Assembly: GCA_030077755.1 (NCBI GenBank)
Contig: JAQJZZ010000007.1
Coordinates: 682,001-746,000, forward strand
Direction of reading: 5' to 3'
Source: Filosporella fistucella
Lineage: Eukaryota; Ascomycota; Leotiomycetes; Helotiales
Length of the DNA stretch: 64,000 nt
Positions 25,379 through 37,712 of the stretch are shown here, one piece after another. Under the pieces are notes generated by a model, which was not told where the DNA came from, searched no databases, and saw only the letters and a program-made list of their open reading frames with translations. The position numbers and the translations under genes were made by a program. Within the stretch, counting starts at the first letter, position 1, and each line of letters starts with the position of its first letter.

Positions 25379-25738
25379 ATGCCAATGTAAGGTCAGCTAG
25401 TATTGAGATTTAATCGCAGCATCTGACATCTCCCTCTTACAGCATTCCCCGATCGTCGTATTACGACACACACTACAAGCAATCTGCCGCCCTCATTCGC
25501 GCTCGACGACCATATCTCTTTAGAAATGCTCTGACTGGTGTGGCGCTATTTGGATTCTGTATAGGAGTTTGTAAGCTTTTTGATTAGAAGGAAGCAGGAC
25601 GGCTCTGATTCTTGCGCTATAGATTCCTTCACACTCCGAGCAGTTTCTCAAGACGAGTTTGAGGATGTTAAAGTCCCAGACGCTCCAGCACAAGCGTCAT
25701 CCGCGGGGGCAAGTACCATTGCAGCGACTGTTAAATAG
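25379..25738 (+). CDS. coa3: Cytochrome c oxidase assembly factor 3, mitochondrial (Coa3)
   Basis: Three exons: 25379..25386 (8 nt), 25443..25570 and 25623..25738, 83 residues, too short and split to appear as a long frame. The protein runs MPIIPRSSYYDTHYKQSAAL, then IRARRPYLFRNALTGVALFG and FCIGVYSFTLRAVSQDEFED, the Coa3 core: a basic matrix segment, one transmembrane helix (about residues 31-50) and a short acidic tail. Size equals the family norm. Known role: inner-membrane protein acting with Cox14 to control Cox1 synthesis through Mss51. The 8-nt first exon (ATG CCA AT) is fixed by a GTAAGG donor and phase. It is convergent with dep1. Confidence 0.92.
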
Positions 25739-26059
25739 ACAAAATGGTGGGAATACCAATAGGCACAGTGGGAGGGAACATATGTACAAATAAGCCGTGA
25801 GGGGATTCACAACTCCGATTGTAATCGGCTCAGCAGGGTCAGAATGGCGTTTGGCATAATGAATTTGTTCAAGGTTGCCATTGTAGATTATGTCTACCTT
25901 ATAAGTACAATGCAGGAAATAAAGCTCTGCGCGAAGAGTCATCGTAGTCTGTGTCTATACAAGACCTCCGGTTCATCCCAAATACTCCAACCAATATCCC
26001 AGATCTCCGAATGAAAACGCCTTCCCATATGTGCGCCAGTCATAATCACATAAACCAAA
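25739..26059. other. Convergent 3' flanks coa3 / dep1
   Basis: The 321 bp between two stop codons are presumed 3' UTRs. Nothing else was seen. Confidence 0.4.
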
Positions 26060-28372
26060 TCAAAAGCGACTCATCATCGCTGCTGCTTGTTCTCGCCTCA
26101 TATCGTGTGAAAAGTCACGGGGCTCCGATGGTCTCGGAGGAGAGTGTTGATTGCCGTTAGTCGACGGAATATCTTGGGTGATTGACGGATTTTGTTGTGA
26201 TTCTGGTATTGATGGATGGCGATTCTGTTGTGGGGATAAGGATGGCTGCCTGCTGCCCAAAGGGGATGGTGCAATTGTATGGGAATGATTAGAATTACCG
26301 AAAGGATTGTGCGGGGATACACGGCCACCCGACATCTGAACGCCATTTGAATGATGAAGGATAGATGGCCCTGCTGAGAAAGTACCCAGAGGCGGAGCAG
26401 AGGCTTGCTGATGTGAATGTCGTCGGGGTTGCATTTGGACTTGAGAAAATGGACTGGTAGTTCGTGGCGTCTGTTGAGCCGAAGTTTGTCTCTGGAGTAA
26501 ATGTGCATGTGAGGGATGCTGTGGATTAGCCCATGGTGTCTGCTCGATGAACTGCTCTTCGGCTGGCTTGAAGCGTGATGTCGAGCTTACGTTTCGCAAG
26601 GCTACTAGTTCTTGCAAAGGCAAGCCTGATGCTGGCTGGGCTTGCTGTATCTGCTTCCCTCGCTAAGTGATGTCAGATCTGATTAGGATACAAGTAGTTG
26701 AATTGGATAGAAACTTACGCCCATTTTCTCTAAATCTTCCTCAAGTTCCGATGACGAAGCTGGGGTCATTTGTGGCGCCGCTGGAAAACCAACATACTTT
26801 GCGATACCCGACAGAATGGACACCTCGTTTGAATACGCAATTTGTTGTCGGATTTGTACCGCCTTTGATGTCGGAAATCGCAAACCAAAATCAGGTACAG
26901 TTCCAGCGTAACTCCGTCTGTCATGTTGTATATCGTACCACTCCTTCCCAAGCTGTTCGAGCTTCTTTTCGCGCAACTCTCGGACTTCTTGTTGAAACTG
27001 GGTGAGAATTTGACTTCTTCTCGCAACAGCATAGTTTCTAAGAGTCTGAAATTCATACTCCCGGTGTTTATCAGCGTGCCGTATTCTCTCATCTCGTCGC
27101 GCATCAATGGCTTGCATCATGGCGAGATATTCAGGGTGTGTAGGTTTATCTAGTCGAAGCATCGCCTCTTCGCGATTAAACTGCTCAAGCCGTTCGTCAT
27201 AGAGCCTGAAGTATGTTAGAGATTATACGGGATACCATAAGAAGTACTGACTTGCTCCTGAACGCGTTAAACCGGTGCTCTATGTCGTTCAATTGCTCAA
27301 GGGCGATTCTCTTCCTTTCCACTTCGATTCTTGTCAGTGAACGAGTCAAGCTATGCAATTGTGACAACTTACATTCTTCTTCATTCCTCGTCGCAGCTTC
27401 TGCTTCATCATCGCCTTCGTTGTCGGCATTGTCTTCCTCTCCATTTCTAACTTCATGATCCCCATTTGTGACTTCGGCGCCAACAACCGCATCCGCGTCC
27501 TCGTGGTCCCCTACCCCATTCGCAGTCTTCTTCTTCTTGCGTCCTCTTTTCTTAGGTGAGACTGGAATATCCGGGACTTCTGGCGCAGGTTCTTCAACTG
27601 GAGCAGGTTCTTCGGCCTGGTCTGGGTCATCTTCTTGCGCTGCACCCGCTTCGTCACCAGAAGCATTGCCACTGATTGGATTAGAAACGTCTATGTCTTC
27701 TTCGTTATTTTGGTCGTCTTCAATGGCATAATCATTGCCTGGAGACATGATTGTGCCAGTGCGTTTCCGCAAAGGCTCCTCGAGATCTTCCTCGAATGCT
27801 CCACCCGCCATGATCGAGCGCTTGCGCTTCCTTGTGTCGGCATCCACAGCTGAAGCTGATATTTTGTTCTCGCCCGCTGAATCTTCTAGAGATGTATGAG
27901 TTGTGGTCGGTTCAGGATCAACTTCGTCTTGGGCGGGGCTTTTAATTGACTGTGGAGAGTCATTCAAGGAAATATCGTCGGAGGACAGTGGATCGTCATC
28001 CTCTTCCTCATCCTGATTGTCGGCGATTATTTGGTTGTGAAGTTTGCTTGGGCTTGGCTCGTAGGGTTGGAGGGAGTTGTGTGAAGTCAACACAACATCT
28101 TGGTGTTGTCGAACTTTGTTAGGAGACTCCTCGAGACGCTCCGTCTCCGCTTCAGAGTCATTTTCGTCGTCGGAGACATTGCTTAAATCGTCTGATGCTT
28201 CTGCGTCCTCGTCTTGATCCCCGTCCTTATCTTCAATCTCACTCAAACTGCTTGAACCGTCCCCATCAACGTCAACATCAACATCAACATCGCTGAGATC
28301 GTCCGCAGAGGCGGACTGTCGAGCGGCCTGCAGTAAAACATCTGCCGCTTGATCCATGTGAATATCCATCAT
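26060..28372 (-). CDS. dep1: Dep1/Sds3-like subunit of a histone deacetylase complex
   Basis: Four exons: 28372..27373, 27321..27252, 27205..26719 and 26662..26060, 719 residues. Residues 1-330 are strongly acidic, with a short DVDVDVDVDG run and basic patches (RKRKRS, KKRGRKKKK). The Sds3-like domain follows (about 335-510): ERKRIALEQLNDIEHRFNAF, LYDERLEQFNREEAMLRLDK, HPEYLAMMQAIDARRDERI. The C-terminus is Gln/Pro/Ser-rich and keeps SRFKPAEEQFIEQTPWANP. Known role: subunit of the Rpd3L deacetylase complex. Intron 1 (27372..27322, 51 nt) is a multiple of three with no stop, so a retained form would also be readable; I infer splicing from its GTAAGT donor and CTGAC branch. It is divergent from nop12. 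Confidence 0.85.
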
Positions 28373-28798
28373 ATATTCAACGATATTCGGGCCCTAGCTT
28401 TCTTGTGTTTACGGTTGGTGCTCACATAACCTCGTGTCTGGTTGCGGGTGTCGAAAAGGAACTGCGAGGGGATTGTGCGCGATGCTCGATTTTGTATGGT
28501 TTTCGGGGTGAAATGTGAGGATTCTTGGTCGAGAAGAATGCAGGATCGTCGGATCATGGATGGCCTACTCTGCAGTCAAGCGTGCAGTGAGGTGTGGTGG
28601 GCTGGTGGTAAATGACCGTGAGGGCTCTCGTGGGAGAGAAAGCTGGAGGGAGCAGTTCGTGATTAGCTGGAATAGGGTTGGCGCAATGCACACCGCCTTC
28701 CCCTTTAGTCGTCCCATCACGATAAAGCGGTTCGAAAAAAATCATCACCAAAGTCGAGAGTCAAATATTTTCCAACTCGGCCTCAAAGACATTTTAAT
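28373..28798. promoter_or_regulatory. Shared divergent promoter dep1 / nop12
   Basis: Only 426 bp separate the start codons of these two housekeeping genes, so the region must drive both. No named element was recognised by eye. Confidence 0.6.
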
Positions 28799-30690
28799 AT
28801 GGGGAAACGCAGTCGCAATGCTGTGGAGGAGCCAGAGAGGCAGAGCAATGGCAAAAAGCATGCAAAAACCTCGATCGTGGTGGACGAAGCTGCTGTTGAC
28901 CCAAACCTTGCTCTTTTGTTTGCGTCCAGCGTAAGTACAATTTTACAACCAGATAATAAATTCTTTAGATTTAGTTAACAATTTTCCTAGGCTGGGCCTG
29001 TAAAGCCGCCCCCAAAATCCCGATATTCAGACCTTCCTCCGCCGAGGCAAGCAGCTCCTAAGGACTCTGAAGAGGATGAAAGCGAGGAGGATACTAGCTC
29101 GGATGCAGAAGGTGACAATCTGAGCAGTATTGACGAAGATCTGGAGGACGTTAATCTTTCGGAATTGTCAGAGGCCGGAGAAGAATCGGACGAAGAGCCA
29201 GCATTAGACAAGATAATCGAGGCAGCAATTGCAAAGCCCGAAAGAAAGCGGAAGAGAAAGACAGAGGACGAAGATTTGGAAGGGAAATATATGCAAAAGC
29301 TAGTAAGAGAGGAAGAAAAAGAGGAAGAAGAGCGACAGGCTGAGCGAAAACTCAAACGACAGAAAAAATCTGCAGAGAAAGATGTGGAGGAAGCAGATGA
29401 GTCTGGAGATGCAGTTTCCGATGAGGACGAAGAGACTCCGGCGGATGACGGTGAGGAGGAGTCAGAAGAGGAATCTGCAACAAGAGCTGCGCCATTGGAT
29501 ATCCCTTTACACGAGTCTTTGGCCCCAAGCAAGGATGACTTAGAGATCGAGAAAGCTTCACGAACGGTTTTCTTAGCTAATGTATCTACAACCGCCATAT
29601 CTTCGAAGGCTGACAAGAAAGCCCTTCTTGCGCACATGGGTTCTTTCTTGGAATCACTTCCCGCGCCGCCGGAGGGTAAGCCTGCCCATAAAGTGGAGTC
29701 TATTCGGTTCCGTAGCACAGCATACGCAGGTACAGCTCTTCCCAAGAAGGCGGCTTTTGCAAAGAAGGACCTCATGGCAGCCACAACGAAAAGCACCAAC
29801 GCTTACGTTGTTTACTCTACCGCATTTGCAGCCCGAGAAGCGGTGAAGAAGCTGAATGGCACTGTGGTTTTAGATCGACATTTACGTGTTGATGGCGTAG
29901 CTCATCCAGCCAAAACCGATCACCGCAGATGTGTTTTCGTGGGCAATCTTGGTTTCGTAGATGACGAGAGCATGCTTGATCAGGGAGGCGAGAATGAGCG
30001 CAAACGGTCCAAAATCCCATCAGACATCGAAGAAGGATTATGGAGACAGTTTAGCAAAGCAGGAGTGGTTGAGAGTGTTCGTGTTGTGCGAGACGAGAAG
30101 ACCAGGGTTGGGAAGGGATTTGCTTACGTTCAATTCGAGGTAAGCCTGTAATTCAATGTATTTGACATCACTACTAACAACAACGATAGGATCCCAATGC
30201 CGTAGAAGCAGCGCTATTGTTCAATGAAAAGAAATACCCGCCAATGTTACCCAGAGTTCTAAGGGTTGTCCGTGCAAAGGCAGTTCGCAAGACAGCTTTA
30301 GCTTCAGCGGCCAATCGTCCAGATTCTAAAAATCCCCGAGGCAATGCAAACAAGGAAAGAGTCTACAACCCCAGAATCACATCCGAATTATCGTCTCTTA
30401 AGGGCCGCGCGAGTAAATTACTGGGCAAAGCCGGATCAGCACAGTTGAGGAAGAAAGAAGGAAGTGGGGCGAATGGCACTGTGATGGGTAAAAGAATTGA
30501 TGGTAAAGCCATTGATGGCATTGCGAAGACTCCGGAGAGCATTGTTTTCGAAGGATATCGAGCGAGTGCGAAATCTGGGAAGCCGAAGGATCTGAAACTA
30601 GGCGGTGGTGGGAAGAAGGGAAAACCCAAGGGAAGAAGTACGAACCGTGCTAGCGAATGGAGAAAGAGTGGTGGGAAGAAACAAAAGTAG
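28799..30690 (+). CDS. nop12: Nucleolar RNA-binding protein Nop12
   Basis: Three exons: 28799..28930, 28991..30139 and 30190..30690, 593 residues. The start encodes [20 protein letters not shown]. An acidic/Lys-rich region covers about residues 60-230. The first RRM (about 240-360) starts at [13 protein letters not shown]; the second (about 365-490) has RNP2 CVFVGNLGF and RNP1 KGFAYVQFE, and the second intron follows directly after that RNP1. The C-terminus is basic with [14 protein letters not shown]. This matches Nop12 of the pre-60S particle, needed for 5.8S rRNA and pre-25S processing. It is convergent with the alpha/beta hydrolase gene, 113 bp between stop codons. Confidence 0.93.
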
Positions 30691-30803
30691 TCGCATAAAT
30701 TGTGTAGATAGGCTAGGACGGACTAGACATGGTACAATTCATGAATGCTTCAGTAAAGACGTCAAATATTTGGGTCATAATCCCAGCCTTCCTTTTCCTC
30801 ATT

Positions 30804-31866
30804 TCAGTTGCTCAAAACCCACTGTGCACCCTTGCTTACATTTACCAGAAACTCCTCTCCTCCTTTAATACCAGGGAACAACCAGAAGTAATGTGGCACG
30901 CCATCATAATAATCGCTCTTTGTCTTGACACCCAATTCCTTCAACATACTCTCCAAAACTTGACCATCATCTCTCAATGGATCCTTTCCACACGTACAAA
31001 TATACGTGGGAGGGAAGTCCTTCAGGTTCTTGCTAAGCGTGACGAATGTCTTCTCGTCCTTGGGATCCGCGCCCGCGGCATCGAAGAACGTTTTCATAGA
31101 GCCGGCATCGATGATTGGAACTCCAGTGCCATTCTCAGTGTATGCTTTGTATTGAGAAGCGTACTTTTGAGGAATGGAGTCTGGATGGGCTGTTACTGGA
31201 ACCATAGCTACGATACCTTTGACTTGGTCTCGGGAGCCGGATTTGATGAGCTGGTCTGCAACTGTAAGAGCGAGACCACCGCCTGCTGATGCGCCAATGG
31301 TGAAAAGCTGGTTTGGGTCGCCTCCAAAAGAATCTGCGTTCTTGTGTGCCTTAAGGATTGTCAGATAATATCTGAAAGAGAGAATCGGTCACATACCCAT
31401 TTGAATGCTGTGATGCTGTCATCGAGTGAAGCGGGCAACTTAGCCACGGGACTGAGACGATAGTCGACAGACACAATAACCGCAGGTGTAGACTTGGAAA
31501 TGAATCTGCACCAAGCATCCTCTGAATCGAGACTACCAACTAGATAGCCACCACCATGATAGTAGACTCCAACTGGGAGCTTCTTGCCCTCGGCTCCTGG
31601 CGGGGTATAGATACGGACAGGAACTCCATCTGCTTTAGTATCTTGGGTCTCGATTGAGGTATCAGGAGGTGGTGCTTGGGCAGCAAGTGCTGCACCAAGG
31701 CCATTGAATTGGTCTGTAATATCTTGAGGAGATCCGCTGAGGAGGGGGCGGGATCCGAGGACTTTCTCGTACTAGAGCTCGATTCAGCATAATTCTCTGA
31801 ATGAAGGGGTGGAGTATTCACCTCAAGCCACCCTGGAGCATAGCCTTCAGTAGAGGGAGCAGCCAT
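30804..31866 (-). CDS. HSL-type alpha/beta hydrolase (Abhydrolase_3)
   Basis: Three exons: 31866..31822, 31771..31397 and 31349..30804, 321 residues. The oxyanion motif is H87-G-G-G (VYYHGGGYLVGS); the nucleophile is S161 in G-A-S-A-G-G. The likely Asp and His are D263 (KDPLRDDG) and H293 (GVPHYFW). These define the hormone-sensitive-lipase/fold-3 esterase family. No signal peptide is visible, so it is likely cytosolic. Fungal relatives include versiconal hemiacetal acetate esterase-type enzymes and many unspecified esterases; the substrate cannot be assigned. It stands alone, tail-to-tail with nop12, which argues against a biosynthetic cluster here. Confidence 0.92.
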
Positions 31867-32654
31867 GGTGATATCAATGAGTTCTATGTGTGATTTTGGC
31901 AATTGACTTGGAATTGGTAGATAGAATCAATATGAAAGCAGGAAAAAAGAGTTCGAATGCTTGGATGGAAACAACACAGAGCTGAAGCACAATGCGGGGA
32001 AGCTCCCATATATACATTCCCGAGCTCACGTCTGCTTCTTAAGGCTTCTTAGATCACTAGATACACAAGACCTATACCTATTTGGACAATGGTGCACTGT
32101 AGCACCAAGTGTAGGTAGCCTAGCGAAGAATGGCCCATGTTTATTTGAATTAAAAGGCTATCTGTGCTAACATACCATGTTGGCGAAGTAGCCGTGTGTA
32201 TCATCGGCGAAAAGGATATCGGATAATGCAACAGGTGAGTATTGAAGAAAGGCTGGTGCGAGTCGCCCCTCTTCCAGACCTTCAGCCTCGTGCGGGGTTA
32301 GCGTAAGGCGAGTTAAGACCAGAAGTCTTCCCGAGGATGAGTCGAGAGCAAGGAGTCAAAGAGAAGTATGCCAATTTCATGTCGGGTATCGGAGATAAAT
32401 TGTCTTTTGGTATAGAGCCTGTTTTCAAGATGAATCTTGAGATTGGCCCTGTCCGGCTTGCAAATTCCTCAGCCTTGGGCTTGGCGCAGCTGGGGTGGGG
32501 AAGTAGGAGTGTACTTTTGCTTTCCTTGCTGTCCGGCTTGATTATCAAAACATTGAACTCTAATGGTTCGGTAGGTAGGTAGATCTTGGCCATGGTGAGG
32601 AATCATGCTGCAGAGCGCTCCCGTGCATTGTTCGTCCATCAGCCAGTGTTCGGC
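31867..32654. other. Intergenic region upstream of the hydrolase
   Basis: This 788-bp stretch holds the hydrolase promoter and the 3' flank of the HPM1-like gene. A 103-codon minus-strand frame (32593..32282) starts with ATG but matches nothing known and is not called. Confidence 0.4.
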
Positions 32655-33761
32655 TCAATTCGACGGTATTTTGACTTCCACCACAGCCCGTCTCACCCCA
32701 TCAGATTCCTCTCTGATTTGCTCTACATTTGCACCTGCAGCTCTCACCAAATCGCAGAAGTCCTCCATGGATCCGCCTACGCCAAAATAAACTTTCTTTG
32801 CGGCTACCAAGGCAGTTTTAGCTTTGTCTGGCATGCCACCCAGAAGACTGATCAGCGTATCGGCGAATGATCTGAGGGCGGCTGGAGAATATATTGTTTC
32901 AGCTCCCACAACCATGAGACGAGCAAGAGACGAAGACATCTTGTCCTGGACCAGATGAACGAATTCTAGACTCCATGCTCCAGAGAAGAAGGAAATGACG
33001 ATTCCATGTGCTTTTAGCGAGTCTTGAAACTCTCCAATGATTTCAGCGTCAATATCAAGCTCTCCTTCAGCCTCCCAAGAGTCTTTCCGCAGTACTTGTG
33101 CCCAGGAGAGTAGGATATTTGGCAACGTGACGAGCTGCAAGACCGTAGGGTTATAATCTGCAAGTCCGAGATGTAACCGGTCCATCGAGCCCTTGCTTTG
33201 ACTGTGTAGCAGCCATTGAAGAACGGCTAACGAGGGTAAAGCAGTACCACAACCCAACTGTCTGCATCAGCTATACTCATTTCCACTCCAAAAATGACCT
33301 ACCTCAAGGAATCTGATTCCACCACCCAATACCTCCTCCTTCCTTCTCTCCAAAACCTTAACGACATCAACAGAACTCTCCCAGCTCTTAAACCCCCCTT
33401 CATAGACACCAGTCTTCACATCATCTTTACCCAGATTTCCTAGTCCCTCATCGTCTTCCTCAGCCATCAACTGTACCCTCACATCCCACAATTCTCTCCT
33501 CGGAATAGAAATTTGACTTCCGTCATCCAATTTGATTGTCAAAGTGTTGTAAACAATCTTAGATGGGAGCAATTTCAACATTGCTTCGATATCATGACTT
33601 TGAGGCTGTATGAGAGGTTGGCCTGCGATCGGGAAAGCAGACGACGAGCTTGGTGCTCGTTTAAGGCTCCCCGTTTCGGCGGCATGGTTCCGTACAGGTT
33701 CAGCATCTGGGATTGCTGTATCTTCTATGTCATCTCCTGAGAAAGAGAAGCTGAATGACAT
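32655..33761 (-). CDS. hpm1: Hpm1/METTL18-type protein-histidine N-methyltransferase
   Basis: Two exons: 33761..33303 and 33257..32655, 353 residues. The start encodes MSFSFSFSGDDIE, the usual opening of this family; an upstream in-frame ATG at 33857 is less likely. Residues 130-165 contain WESSVDVVKVL, then GGGIRFLE and, across the intron, LGCGTALPSLAVLQ, which is SAM-binding motif I of a seven-beta-strand methyltransferase. Later blocks (ADYNPTVLQLVTLPNI, FFSGAWSLEF) match METTL18/Hpm1. Known role: methylates a histidine of ribosomal protein Rpl3 (uL3) in cytosol or nucleus. Length is normal, with no missing motif seen. Confidence 0.88.
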
Positions 33762-34479
33762 TTTGTCTCGGGTTTGGGTGGTTTGCACGTGAGCTTGAAG
33801 GTTTGGTTCGAGCTCGGCATAAAATTTTGGCGTGGATGACATTCGCTTGCACAGCACGTGGTCGTTCCAGTTTTATTTTGGTTTGTGTCATCGAAACAGA
33901 ATACCCAACGTAGGAAGTTGCTCTTTTCCATTTACAGTTCCAGAATGTCTCGTTCGTGGAGTCAGAGTTTAGCATCAAATTTATAGCACGGATACCGTTC
34001 AAATCAGAATGCTACTCGATCATGTGAAATCCCTTTCTCCACAATCCATCTCATCTCAGCCCCTATATTCAAAACATGCTTTTTTAGTTCAATTGACATA
34101 TCGAAATGCTCTGTCTCTATGTTTCGTTTTTTGGAACGATTCTTCGCGTTATCAATATCTTGAGCTCCTGTTCATGAAAGGTGGCCCACCCAATTTACAA
34201 TTCTCTCATCTCGTTCGTTTATTTCAATTACAACAAGTTCAGAGATCCTATATTATTTTGTACGCGCATAATTAGTAGCCATTATTTTGGGGTGCGACCA
34301 TCTATGGTTTGGGATTCCATAGGATTCCAAGTTCTAATCTTCCTTTGCCAACTCAAAACACAACTTTGAGGCATCCTGCATTTTGACGACTTTCGCGATT
34401 TCGAAATGACCAACAACACTAATCACCATCACTCACTGGAATTCCGACATAATTCATCATAATATGAACCCCATCATTA
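33762..34479. other. Intergenic region between hpm1 and the STAND relic
   Basis: The 718 bp contain the hpm1 promoter side. No gene or repeat was recognised. Confidence 0.4.
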
Positions 34480-36760
34480 TTATTTAATCCACCAATCCTC
34501 ATACTTATCATATTTCCTGTACTCTTCATCCTCAACATCATGCCAACTGTTCCACCAACGATACAACCATCCCCAAGGAATTGGAAAATCAACACCTGGA
34601 ACAAGGCGCAGTTCTTCATCTTCAGTCCAACTGCCAGGAGTCGATCTTTGGGCGATGAAACTATCGACATGTTTGATGAGATTTTCGATATGACCCTCAT
34701 ACAGCCTGGCCAGCTACCATGATGAATACGATATCCACCTCCGTTAGCGAGAGTTTTTTTTAAGTTAGTACTGTTGATATCAAGGGCCATCAAGCACTCG
34801 TTCTCGACAAGGTTTATGTTTCCTGACTCGGCCACCCACTTGCATATTTCCAAATCAAATCCCCAATAATCCTGTTGTATGAGGGTCTTGTATGTGGGCA
34901 TTTCTGTCCACTCGGAAGTTATGGAGGAAGCAATATCAGTCCCATCGAAAGCTACATAAACAAATCAGTTGAGTTTCAGAACAAATACAAACTGATTCAT
35001 AGATCACCCAATGCTTAGACTTGATTCGTGATTTGCCGAACGGAAAATCATATTTAGATTTTATGCAGAATGGAAAAAATATGAATTGATATGTATTGCC
35101 ACGTGAAGGAGGAGTATAAGTTTGGACAGATGACATACGATCGAATTTGCAATTAGCAGCTAGGATGTTGATCATTTGGGGGCCATTTATATAATCCTCA
35201 AAAACCTTCGGGGCCCAAAATAAGGTAAAACGAACCCTTTGCCAACTCCAATTGCGGCCTATGTTGAGGAGAGTTTGAATCATTCTCAACGAACCAGATG
35301 AGAAAAATTAAGAGGGCATCGTCTAAAAGTGCTTGTCCATACACATCAACATCGAATGGGCTAGCGTCCCCAGCATCGAATAATCTCTGCATTTCGACAA
35401 GATCTCCTTTCCAGACAGCTTCAAATATTAGGGCTCCCAATGGTACTATGGAATAAGCCCTTAGATTCACGCCAATGCCAGGGTCGGAAAGGCAGAAGTT
35501 AGATGGAAGTATCAATTCGAATCCTTTTCGTAGGTATCGGATTTTCTCTGTACCTTGATAAGCAGAAACGGGTGATTTGTAGTTCTCTTGTTGGACATCT
35601 AATTCTTGCCTCCATTGTGCTGCAGCCGAGGCGTACGTGGATTTCGAGAGCGGACTTCGAGGACAGTCAGCCAATAGACTCCGTTCCAGAAGTAAAATTT
35701 GGAGGACGCAACATATTGATACTTGTTCTGGAAGACACCTCTTGATTCGAACGAAGCGTCGATGGAAGAGCATGAGATATCTTTCGAAGATTTAGATTGG
35801 GTGATTCCTTGCATTGTTTGAGTAGCAGTGGTAACATTACCCACAGGGGGAGGTGTGGTTGAATCGCCGTTGTCGCGGGAGGAGCTTTGGATCATTGCTA
35901 CAATGCGGTGTGCAAGCATGGGTAACTCCCTCCGTAACTGGTCGAGAGTGAGCATGTTCGTCGCGACTTGCGATACTTCATTGCATAAACCAGTAACGCT
36001 GGCAGATGATTCTCGCTGCAAGGCTAGTATTTCTTGAGTCGTGGAACCGATATCCCCCATGGTAGATTTCACAGCAAAATCCACATCTCAGATTAGGTCC
36101 AAGGTTGAGTTGACGGCCCCATGAGTTTGAGCTATCATCGTAGATGATGCATCATGTGAGATGTGAAATGTGTCGACGGCTGCGCCTAATTTTGTAGGGT
36201 ATCGTGTTGGCGAAGATTGATTGCTCTGGAAAGATGTTAGCTACACACCCCTTGATCGCAAAAGACCTCATATTACTAAGTCATGCTAGCCTGGGTCCCA
36301 AAAGCTAGGTCTCTGCTTGTTCTAGCTTTACGACAAGTTCCTTCATCTTCGGTGTATTTAGTGCAGCTCTAAGTCGGTGCCATTTCTTTCTCCCTTTCTT
36401 GCGATCAGAACTAGGAATCTGAGCTGAGTTCTGGTTTGCGGGATCGTTTCCGAGTTGGAATGCGTCCAATTCTGGCTTGACATGGTCTTCCAGTGCCTTG
36501 ATAGCCTTGCGACAAGCATCAATGCCAGGCGTTACATCCACGATGTCAATATTCGCTCGAGCTGCTTCGGATTGCTGATTTTGAATTGTCAAAAGAGCGG
36601 ATTCCACTCGCTCTAATTGTGCTTTGATCGACTATATCTCAGCTGGAGCATCTTTGATCTGGCTGACCAGGCTCTTCAAGAATAGGCAGCCTTGAATAGC
36701 CTGCCCACCAAATCCCAAAACACCAACGGTACCTGCAACAATACTGAGTGGATCTTCCAA
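34480..36760 (-). pseudogene. Decayed STAND/ankyrin-type gene with Helo-like N-terminal domain
   Basis: The minus strand still reads EDPLSIVAGTVGVLGFGGQA and QGCLFLKSLVSQIKDAPAEI, then SIKAQLERVESALLTIQNQQ: the Helo-like N-terminal domain found on many fungal NLR/STAND and ankyrin proteins. Where the family start Met belongs there is TTG (36760..36758). A TAG at 36634..36632 interrupts the domain, and a TGA at 36090..36088 breaks the next exon after STLDLI. The donor after KLEQAET (36305) is lost. Further on, the frame must shift near 35760 to continue RCLPEQVSICC to the ankyrin-entry-like LRAYSIVPLGALIFEAVWKG and FDAGDASPFDVDVYG. A fragment ending DFPIPWGWLYRWWNSWHDVE closes at the TAA at 34482..34480. 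At least five lesions make a working product implausible. Known relatives act in fungal programmed cell death or heterokaryon incompatibility; that is family knowledge only. Confidence 0.8.
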
Positions 36761-37712
36761 AGTGATGCGAATTCGGTGTATTTGCTCCGCTCGAAAGTGT
36801 AATTGGTAAGGGGAAAATGGTTTAGAATGAGCTGAGGGAAGTCATCGAAATCAAGGTAGGATGTTCGTCCAGCCTCATATGTGGCTTGCATAATGGTGCT
36901 ATGTGAAGTGTTTTTCGCCACTAAATCATGATAGCGGATGGTATCAAATCTACCCTCAAAACTGCCCAAGAATGGCACATACTCTGTCACATGGGACTAG
37001 GACACAACGAATTGGGGCTGATTCTAGCTCGGGGTTTCAGTTCAGACCTTGCTTTGAGAATTGTGAGCATTGCATGGAGCATAAGATTTGAACGATCTTT
37101 GGCCAGCAAGCATTATTTCGTAGTATTGAGAAGAATCGTGAAACTACAAAAGAACACTGGTGATACATAGAATCAATTTCTCCTATCATCCCACTGGGTA
37201 CCAGATCCACTAGGCTTTGGCACCCGATTGAGCAAACCATAGATCCATAGCAAAGATTCAAGCGACGGAATGAAGAAACATGTCGCGAAAAGAGCGTAAT
37301 ATGGTTTCGGAAAGAGTGCGCACTTGCTAGAGTTTTCATAAAGCGGCGAAAACGACAAACTTCAGGCTTCCCGACTTCAAGACGGGCGTAATCAGCCCAA
37401 CGAACATAGACCAACCAGATGCATCACGCAGCGCACCTTGCAATCATCCGTCAGCAACATATAAGTCCACACTCAACTCGCAGACCTAAAATTGCATTTC
37501 TCGCAAAAGTTCTATTTCCGCTCCATGCGGCAAAAGGTATCTAGCATCCAAAGCAAGCACTCTCATAGATATCCACCCAGACTTTTTTATCTCTGTCAGC
37601 ATTCGAAGCCAGCAGAGTCCCGTCTATCTTGTCGAAAGTCCAAAACGCCAACTACCGCCCATATGACCCAAACGCCAAAGAAATGAGATCGTGAGGTTTA
37701 GACACATAGAAT
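36761..37712. other. Gene-free stretch upstream of the STAND relic
   Basis: About 950 bp between the relic's lost start and the cys3 stop codon. Several short overlapping frames exist on both strands; none matches a family. It may contain more decayed sequence. Confidence 0.35.

Noticed and set aside
28987..29799. 270-codon minus-strand Ser-rich frame
   Set aside because: It is antisense to the acidic part of nop12; Glu/Asp codons reversed give Ser/Phe/Leu runs.
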